From Niabella agricola (GTDB lineage: Bacteria > Bacteroidota > Bacteroidia > Chitinophagales > Chitinophagaceae): a DNA stretch of 64,000 nucleotides. A program made the translations under genes and the position numbers. The stretch lies in NCBI RefSeq assembly GCF_021538615.1, contig NZ_JAJHIZ010000003.1, positions 2,542,001 through 2,606,000 of the forward strand. The letters are read 5' to 3'. The notes beneath the pieces were generated by a model that was given only the letters and a program-made list of their open reading frames with translations, was not told the DNA's origin and ran no database searches. Shown here piece by piece: positions 61,679-64,000 of this stretch. How positions within the stretch are numbered: position 1 is the stretch's first letter; each line of letters opens with the position of its first letter.

Positions 61679-63124
61679 CTAATGGTGTGCATTCGCATGT
61701 TCGAATGCTTCCAGCGATTCGTTCTCGTCTTTCTCCATCTGCTCTTTGAAATTGTCACCACTGCGTTTCAGGATATGCTTGATCTCCGCAATGGCAATAA
61801 CCGGGAAGAATTTAGAGAAGAGGAAGTAACAGGTAAAGAACAGTCCGAATGTACCCATATAGAACCCGATTTCCCAGATGGTAGGTGTATAGTATGTACT
61901 CCAGGAGCTGGGCAGGTAATCGCGGTAGATAGAGGTAACGATGATCACAAAACGCTCGAACCACATACCGATATTTACCAGGATACTCATAAAGAAGGTC
62001 ACCAGCAGGTTGCGGCGCATTTTCTTAAACCAGAAGATCTGCGGAGACAATACGTTACATCCCATCATCAGATAATAACTCCATCCGTAAGGACTGCTGA
62101 GGTTTACCCGATTTTCACGGAATGCGAACCACTCATACTCCACATGGCTGTACCATGCAATAAACAACTCTGTTAAATAGGCGATCCCCACAATCGATCC
62201 CGTCAATACAATTACCTTGTTCATTACATCGATGTGCTCCATGGTGATGTATTCTTCCAGCCCCAGTACCTTACGGGTAATGAGCAGCAGGGTTTGTACC
62301 ATTGCAAAACCGGAGAATACCGCACCCGCAACGAAATAGGGCGGAAAGATCGTGGTGTGCCATCCGGGAATTACCGATGTAGCAAAGTCGAACGATACGA
62401 TGGTGTGTACCGAAAGTACCAGGGGGGTACTTAAACCGGCTAATACGAGTGACAGTGCCTCATGACGCTGCCAGTGCTTGGTGCTTCCCGTCCATCCGAA
62501 AGAAGCCATACCATAAAATAATTTACGCCATTTTAATTTGGCCCGATCTCTTAATGTAGCCAGGTCAGGTAACAGACCGCAATACCAGAACAGGAGCGAA
62601 ACGGTAAAGTACGTAGAGATCGCAAATACGTCCCAAAGCAGTGGGGAGTTAAAGTTCACCCACAGCGGACCCCGGGTATTGGGGTAAGGCATTACGAAGA
62701 AGGCGTTCCATACACGGCCCATGTGCCAGATCGGAAACTGTCCTGCGCACATCACCGCAAAGATCGTCATGGCTTCCGCAGCACGGTTTACCCCGGTTCG
62801 CCATCCCTGGCGGAACAGTAAGAGGATCGCCGAGATCAGGGTTCCTGCGTGACCAATACCCACCCACCATACGAAGTTGGTGATATCCCAGCCCCAACCA
62901 ATGGTTTTATTCAGGTTCCACTGGCCGGTACCATACATCACCTCCATGGTAACGGAAACAATACCAAATATTAATAATCCGACGGAGATGATAAATCCCA
63001 CCCACCAAAGCTTACTTGGAGTGGCCTCCACAGGACGACATATATCTTCTGTAATCTGGTGATAGTCCTTGCTTCCTTCCACCAATGGTCCCCGTACTTG
63101 CGATTCGTATCTGTTTAGTGACAT
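61679..63124 (-). CDS. actC: alternative complex III subunit ActC (NrfD-like)
   Basis: 481 residues with about ten membrane helices in two bundles; contains the proposed quinol site. Recognisable parts are WWVGIGHAGTLISAILLLF, GQFPIWHMGRVWNAFF, VHTIVSFDFATSVIPGWH and MWFERFVIIVTSIYRDYLP. Polysulfide-reductase NrfD family. Length and order (actB-actC-actD) match Bacteroidota ACIII. Confidence 0.94.
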   Translation of the reverse strand: MSLNRYESQVRGPLVEGSKDYHQITEDICRPVEATPSKLWWVGFIISVGLLIFGIVSVTMEVMYGTGQWNLNKTIGWGWDITNFVWWVGIGHAGTLISAILLLFRQGWRTGVNRAAEAMTIFAVMCAGQFPIWHMGRVWNAFFVMPYPNTRGPLWVNFNSPLLWDVFAISTYFTVSLLFWYCGLLPDLATLRDRAKLKWRKLFYGMASFGWTGSTKHWQRHEALSLVLAGLSTPLVLSVHTIVSFDFATSVIPGWHTTIFPPYFVAGAVFSGFAMVQTLLLITRKVLGLEEYITMEHIDVMNKVIVLTGSIVGIAYLTELFIAWYSHVEYEWFAFRENRVNLSSPYGWSYYLMMGCNVLSPQIFWFKKMRRNLLVTFFMSILVNIGMWFERFVIIVTSIYRDYLPSSWSTYYTPTIWEIGFYMGTFGLFFTCYFLFSKFFPVIAIAEIKHILKRSGDNFKEQMEKDENESLEAFEHANAHH

Positions 63125-63136
63125 ACTTTTATTTTG

Positions 63137-63178
63137 TTTGAGGTTTAAAGTTTAAAGCCTGAAATTGCTCGCTCTAAA
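63137..63178. repeat. heptanucleotide-periodic tract 21
   Basis: Units TTTGAGG, TTTAAAG twice, CCTGAAA, TTGCTCG, CTCTAAA between actB and actC. Confidence 0.65.
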
Positions 63179-63213
63179 CTTTTCCGCCCTTTAACTGTAA
63201 TACTTTTCTACTA

Positions 63214-64000
63214 TTAATGATGTGCCGCTTCTTCGTGCTTTTCTGCCGCCGGCACTGTTGCTCCATGATTTTCGCCATGACCGCTCTCCGCTCCATGTCC
63301 TTCTGCTCCATGCGCATTACCTCCGATGATCTCATCCGTATTCCGGATTTTGGAGAAGTAGCTTACATTCGGCAGTACGTGCAGTTGCTCCAGCGAGTAA
63401 AACAAACGCTGCGGGTTGTTTAAGCGTACCTGGCTGATGGCGCTGTGCATATCTCTTGCATCACCAAATACGATCGCATTGGTAGCACAAGCCTGCTGAC
63501 AGGCGGTTTTTGCTTCGCCGTCTTTCAGCGGACGGTTTTCTTTCTTCGCATCCAGTTTTGCATGCTGCAGGCGCTGGATACAGAACGAACATTTCTCCAT
63601 TACCCCTCTGGAACGTACCGTAACATCCGGGTTCAGCACCATGCGGCTTACGGCATCGTTCATCTGGTGTACCACCGGATCCAGCACGCCTACCAGTTTC
63701 TGATCCTGGTTGTTCGGGAAAGAATCCGCACCGGTATAGTCGGCCCAGTTAAAGCGCCGTACTTTAAACGGACAGTTATTCGCGCAGTAACGGGTACCGA
63801 TACAACGGTTGTATGCCATCTGGTTGATCCCTTCCGAGCTGTGGTTGGTGGCTGCCACCGGACAAACGTTCTCACAGGGAGCATTGTCGCAATGCTGACA
63901 AAGCATTGGCTGGAATACCACCCCTTTCAGGTTATCGGGATCTTTTTCATCACTCACAAAGTACCGGTCGATGCGCAGCCAGTGCATATCATGGTAGCGC
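63214..64000 (-). CDS. actB: alternative complex III subunit ActB, C-terminal part (runs off the window)
   Basis: The frame is open to the end of the window (RYHDMHWLRIDRYF at the edge), so this is the C-terminal 262 residues of a protein normally near 1000. It is the ferredoxin-like part: CQHCDNAPCENVCP, CIGTRYCANNCPF, and CSFCIQRLQHAK with a late TACQQACATNAI bind three or four Fe-S clusters. The N-terminal molybdopterin-like domain lies beyond position 64000. The tail is His/Gly/Glu-rich. Confidence 0.95.
   Translation of the reverse strand, partial: RYHDMHWLRIDRYFVSDEKDPDNLKGVVFQPMLCQHCDNAPCENVCPVAATNHSSEGINQMAYNRCIGTRYCANNCPFKVRRFNWADYTGADSFPNNQDQKLVGVLDPVVHQMNDAVSRMVLNPDVTVRSRGVMEKCSFCIQRLQHAKLDAKKENRPLKDGEAKTACQQACATNAIVFGDARDMHSAISQVRLNNPQRLFYSLEQLHVLPNVSYFSKIRNTDEIIGGNAHGAEGHGAESGHGENHGATVPAAEKHEEAAHH

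Overview
The window is chromosomal DNA from a Bacteroidota bacterium, most likely family Chitinophagaceae. The reasons are the recurrent promoter signal TAnnTTTG in place of a sigma70 -10/-35 pair, the alternative complex III plus cytochrome c oxidase operon, LytS/LytTR and RprX/Y-like two-component pairs, DUF5777, DUF3108, DUF3341 and STM3941 proteins, and an ECF sigma gene overlapping a TM/beta-barrel gene. There is no rRNA, tRNA, CRISPR array or intact insertion sequence that I can see. I cannot name the genus from sequence alone.

Layout. 1-3350: an ORF6N remnant, pheS, an acyl-carrier protein plus ketosynthase pair and an Rpn/PD-(D/E)XK transposase remnant. 3349-5140: a two-component pair. 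5325-9877: two large tandem paralogous secreted proteins of unknown function with a conserved His/Cys motif pair. 10096-12657: a ROK sugar kinase and an ABC exporter. 12805-17858: a seven-gene operon (ECF sigma, TM/beta-barrel protein, cytochrome-c-like lipoprotein, OB-fold protein, YceI, DUF5777 barrel, secreted-repeat lipoprotein). 18169-20835: F-ATP synthase genes atpB-E-F-H, closed by a terminator without atpA/atpG. 20937-27691: a frameshifted META-domain remnant, HAD phosphatase, CDGSH protein, rsmA, a 2-hydroxyacid dehydrogenase, greA, a HIT protein, tryptophanase, DinB and a small HMA-like protein. 27801-35217: LytTR/LytS pair, ruvC, a flippase-like membrane protein, DUF3108, an MBL hydrolase and an MFS transporter. 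35703-47928: a haem supercluster hemA-C-D-E-(M1 peptidase)-F-(frameshifted gene)-B-N on the minus strand, divergent from hemH. 48018-51532: hybrid kinase operon. 51934-52494: hemJ. 52866-64000: operon actB-C-D-E-F-ctaC-ctaD-ctaB-two subunit III genes-subunit IV.

The dominant theme is energy metabolism: haem synthesis (hemL not in the window), haem O synthesis, the quinol-oxidising ACIII, the terminal oxidase it feeds and part of the ATP synthase.

The most unusual signal is not a gene. At least 21 short intergenic or intercistronic tracts have a strict 7-nucleotide period with degenerate units of types AGATTTG, GTTTCAA, TTTGAGG, CAATGTA or CCATTCA. They lie between genes of operons, abut start codons, and in one case sit in-frame inside hemC, where they encode an extra segment of about 20 residues. 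I know of no described family matching them in this phylum.
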